A DNA stretch of 64,000 nucleotides from Pseudomonadota bacterium. GTDB taxonomy: Bacteria; Pseudomonadota; Alphaproteobacteria; Acetobacterales; Acetobacteraceae. Below the pieces are notes generated by a model, which was given only the letters and a program-made list of their open reading frames with translations, searched no databases and was not told the origin of the DNA. Shown here piece after piece: positions 61,640 through 64,000 of this stretch. Position numbers and translations under genes: made by a program. Position 1 is the first letter of the stretch. The number at the start of each line of letters is the position of its first letter. The stretch lies in the NCBI GenBank assembly GCA_021809435.1, contig JAKBAD010000006.1:62001-126000 (forward strand), in the 5' to 3' direction.

Positions 61640-63040
61640 TCATACCATGGATGAGCCCACCCGCGCCACGGACGGCAAATCGGCCCTGACAAGCAGGCCG
61701 GGATGATTATCGAGCAGGGTAACTGTGCCGTCATGCATGGTGATGATGGCGCGAATGAGCGGCAGGCCCAGACCATGGCCGGCGCTGTGGCGGCTGCGAT
61801 CGAGGCGCGCAAATCTTTGAAACACACGCTCCCGCTCAGCCTCGGGAATTCCTGGCCCGGCATCCGCCATTTCGATTCGTGCCAGCCCCTCTGGCGTGCG
61901 CGTCAGCGACAGCCGCATCGCGGTTCCCGATGGGCAATGACGAATGGCGTTTTCAATCAGATTGACCAGCATCTGCACCAGCAAGGCGCGATCTCCCCGG
62001 ACCCACAAGGGGGTGGGCGCTTCGACCGAGAGGATCTGCCCCTCATCCGCCGCGACATCCAGGAACTCCTCTCCCACAGTGCGCACCAGCTCGCCCAGCT
62101 CGAGTACCGTGAAGCCGCCTTGCATGGCGCCGGCCTCCACCTCGGCCAGCCGTAAAAGTGCCGCGAACATGGAAATAACAATATCCGTCTGGGCCAGCGC
62201 GGCTTCCAGCGCCGTCTCCAAGTCTAAATCATGATGTATCTTGGCCCGGCGGGCGATACGCTGCAATCGCTCCTGCAGCCGCGCAAGCGGCGCGCGCAGA
62301 TCATGTGCGATGTCGTTGGTCACCTGCCGCGCGTTTTCCACAAGGCGTTCGAGCATATCGAGCACGTTGTTGAGGTCCTTGGTGAGCACATCGAGTTCGT
62401 CGTCTATACCATAGGATTCAATCCGGCGTGACAGATCGCCGGTCATGATGTCCGCGCTGGCGTCTGAAATCGCCCGCACACGCTTGAGGCTATAGCTGGC
62501 GATTGTCAGGCTGGCCAGCAAGCCCAACCCGATCATGGCGCCAAAAACGATGGCGAAAATAACCGCGATATGACGATTGAGCGCGGCAAAAACCGAGGCA
62601 TCCTCGCCGATGAACAGCATATCACCATTGGTGAGCGGCGCGCCAATACCATCGATGCGTGAAACACCAGCGGGCATCGATAAATCCTGCAGGCGGGTGA
62701 TGCTGTGCCATGTTTGGGGATGATCTGGCATGGGCATGGAGGAGACGATAATTTTGCCGTCTCTGCCGGCCAGCGCATAAAACGTATGATCCGCGCCCTG
62801 CGTGATGGTTAGCCGGATTTCCTGAGCGACGGAAAGCTGGTCGGATATGGCATCGGAAAGTATGTCTTCACGGTCACCCGCGACGATAGGCGCCAACTCC
62901 CGGTAGGCGGCCTGACCGGTGGCGACATAAATCAGCGCGAACACGATGACCGCCCCGATGGTGGAAAATAACGTACCTAGCACGGCAAGCCTGAAGCTGG
63001 CCATGCGCACCAGCCTGCCGCGCTCGGGTGATCCGCTCAC
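61640..63040 (-). CDS. Sensor histidine kinase
   Basis: This 466-residue kinase has two membrane helices (about 12-34 and 166-187) bracketing a periplasmic sensor, a HAMP-like linker, the phospho-acceptor block NDIAHDLRAPLARLQERLQR, the N-box NLIENAIRHCPSG and the ATP lid motifs DAGPGIPEAE and GHGLGLPLIRAI. It overlaps the response regulator gene by ATGA. The signal is unknown; the efflux operon and the MFS gene nearby are possible targets. Confidence 0.92.
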   Translation of the reverse strand: MSGSPERGRLVRMASFRLAVLGTLFSTIGAVIVFALIYVATGQAAYRELAPIVAGDREDILSDAISDQLSVAQEIRLTITQGADHTFYALAGRDGKIIVSSMPMPDHPQTWHSITRLQDLSMPAGVSRIDGIGAPLTNGDMLFIGEDASVFAALNRHIAVIFAIVFGAMIGLGLLASLTIASYSLKRVRAISDASADIMTGDLSRRIESYGIDDELDVLTKDLNNVLDMLERLVENARQVTNDIAHDLRAPLARLQERLQRIARRAKIHHDLDLETALEAALAQTDIVISMFAALLRLAEVEAGAMQGGFTVLELGELVRTVGEEFLDVAADEGQILSVEAPTPLWVRGDRALLVQMLVNLIENAIRHCPSGTAMRLSLTRTPEGLARIEMADAGPGIPEAERERVFQRFARLDRSRHSAGHGLGLPLIRAIITMHDGTVTLLDNHPGLLVRADLPSVARVGSSMV

Positions 63041-63720
63041 GCTGGCGTGTCCGCCGAGATCCGATAGCCGGAGCCACGAATGGTTTGGATCAGCTCCCTT
63101 GAAAAGCCCCGGTCTATCTTGAGGCGAATACGGGAAATATGAGACTCGACCAATTTTGTTTGTGGGTCAAAGTGATAGTCCCATACCGCCTCCAATAACA
63201 TTGTGCGCGTCACCACCACCCCGGCGTTGAGCATCAGATACTCCAGCAATCTGAACTCGCGGGGCTTGAGGGGGATACGTTGTCCGCCTCTGGTGGCGCT
63301 CTGGGTCAGGCGGTTGAGTGTCAGATCGCCAACCTTGAGCAGGCTTTGATCGGATTTGAAGGTCTTACGGCGCCGCACGGCCTCAATGCGCGCAAGTAAT
63401 TCCGGCACGGCGAAGGGTTTGACGATGTAATCATCAGCTCCCGCGCGCAAACCGCGCACCCGTTCATCCACCCGGCCCAATGCCGTAATCATGATCACCG
63501 ATGTCGTGATCTGCATCGAACGCAATGCCTGGACGACGCCCAGCCCATCAAGATGTGGTAACATACGGTCGATCAGGAATAGGTCAAAATCACCGGTCGC
63601 CGCCTGCATCAGCCCGTCGCGACCATTTTCCGCCAGCGCCACCTCGTACCCCTCGGCCTCCAGTTCCCCGGCCAGAAAGCCTCTCATTTCATCATCATCC
63701 TCGATGACCAGAATACGCAT
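63037..63720 (-). CDS. OmpR-family response regulator
   Basis: This 227-residue regulator has a receiver domain with the acidic pair in VIEDDDE, the phospho-acceptor Asp in DLFLIDRMLPHLDG and Lys in YIVKPFAVPELLARI. The C-terminal winged helix (PLKPREFRLLEYLMLNAGVV, SHISRIRLKIDRGF) follows. Its ATG at 63720 overlaps the upstream MFS stop (TGATG), so transporter, regulator and kinase are one operon. Confidence 0.93.
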   Translation of the reverse strand: MRILVIEDDDEMRGFLAGELEAEGYEVALAENGRDGLMQAATGDFDLFLIDRMLPHLDGLGVVQALRSMQITTSVIMITALGRVDERVRGLRAGADDYIVKPFAVPELLARIEAVRRRKTFKSDQSLLKVGDLTLNRLTQSATRGGQRIPLKPREFRLLEYLMLNAGVVVTRTMLLEAVWDYHFDPQTKLVESHISRIRLKIDRGFSRELIQTIRGSGYRISADTPA

Positions 63721-64000
63721 CAATGACTCACATTTTCAAGCGCGCGCGCCCTGGTGGGAGGGCCGAAAGCGCCGATGATGATGACGGCGATTGCCATTGT
63801 CACGCCAATGAACACCGCAATCGCGGGTACGCCGCCGTTATTGAGAAAATATCCAACCGCCAACCCGGCAAAGGCCGCTGACAGGCGGCTCCAGGAATAA
63901 ACGAACCCAACGCCGCGCGCGCGCACATGGGTCGGAAACAGCTCCGCCTGGTAGGCATGAAACGCGCTCGACATGATATTGGCCGCCACGGTGAACAAGA
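63720..64000 (-). CDS. MFS transporter (partial, C-terminal 92 residues or more)
   Basis: Only the end of the gene is in the window; it continues beyond 64000. The segment has the MFS helix-boundary motif AELFPTHVRARGVGFVYSWS followed by two hydrophobic helices (AFAGLAVGYFLNN and IAVFIGVTMAIAVIIIGAFG), as in sugar and aromatic-acid MFS carriers. It is coupled to the response regulator gene by TGATG. Confidence 0.85.
   Translation of the reverse strand, partial: LFTVAANIMSSAFHAYQAELFPTHVRARGVGFVYSWSRLSAAFAGLAVGYFLNNGGVPAIAVFIGVTMAIAVIIIGAFGPPTRARALENVSH

Overview
The window is GC-rich, densely packed chromosome from a Gram-negative bacterium. An OprB porin, TolC/RND parts, FCD and PaaX regulators, Tat-like and Sec signal peptides, and frequent ATGA/TGATG stop-start overlaps suggest an aerobic, metabolically versatile alphaproteobacterium. 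A relative of the Acetobacteraceae is a low-confidence guess. No rRNA, tRNA, CRISPR array or intact insertion sequence was seen.

Layout. 1-8.4 kb: sugar-acid uptake and oxidation (RraA-like protein, OprB porin, four-gene ABC transporter, uronate dehydrogenase-like enzyme, SMP-30 lactonase, FCD/GntR regulator). 8.4-19.0 kb: a class I cytochrome P450 system (2Fe-2S ferredoxin, FAD reductase, P450) with two glutamine-synthetase-like ligases, a glutamine-amidotransferase-like protein, an amino acid/amine permease, a PAS protein and a sigma-54 activator. Consensus sigma-54 promoters precede both the ferredoxin and the permease, so I read this as a regulated gamma-glutamylation plus P450 route for an amine. 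19.3-32.6 kb: a complete phenylacetate (paa) catabolon with tandem TetR and PaaX regulators, paaABCDE, paaK, paaI, paaG, paaJ, a fused hydratase/dehydrogenase and paaZ. 32.7-34.0 kb: a salicylate-hydroxylase-like flavoprotein.

34.1-38.6 kb: the most unusual locus. Five minus-strand genes encode four small secreted proteins of low sequence complexity and a periplasmic C39 cysteine peptidase. The divergent gene encodes an outer-membrane barrel with an N-terminal coiled coil. The architecture resembles the Pseudomonas Fap functional-amyloid system. Three of the small proteins carry a double-glycine motif of the kind C39 peptidases cut, and the operon has a perfect sigma-54 promoter. A XylR/MopR-type sigma-54 activator follows at 38.6-40.3 kb.

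40.4-43.6 kb: a VanA/VanB-like Rieske demethylase pair with its own consensus sigma-54 promoter, two 18-bp direct repeats and a divergent LysR gene. 43.5-46.9 kb: a YeeE/YedE transporter pair divergent from arsR-arsC-arsC-acr3. 46.9-49.2 kb: a sparse, decayed stretch with a host-attachment-like protein, an alcohol dehydrogenase remnant and a ferredoxin lacking a normal start codon. 49.2-55.2 kb: surface-glycan genes (sulfotransferase, two glycosyltransferases, a DUF4214-type protein, an SGNH hydrolase). 55.2-55.7 kb: a peptide-deformylase homologue that has lost two metal ligands. 55.8-64.0 kb: an RND efflux operon, a cytochrome c, a two-component system and a truncated MFS transporter gene.

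The shared theme is uptake and breakdown of unusual carbon and nitrogen sources (uronates, amines, phenylacetate, vanillate-like aromatics). Much of it appears to be under sigma-54 and two activators encoded inside the window.
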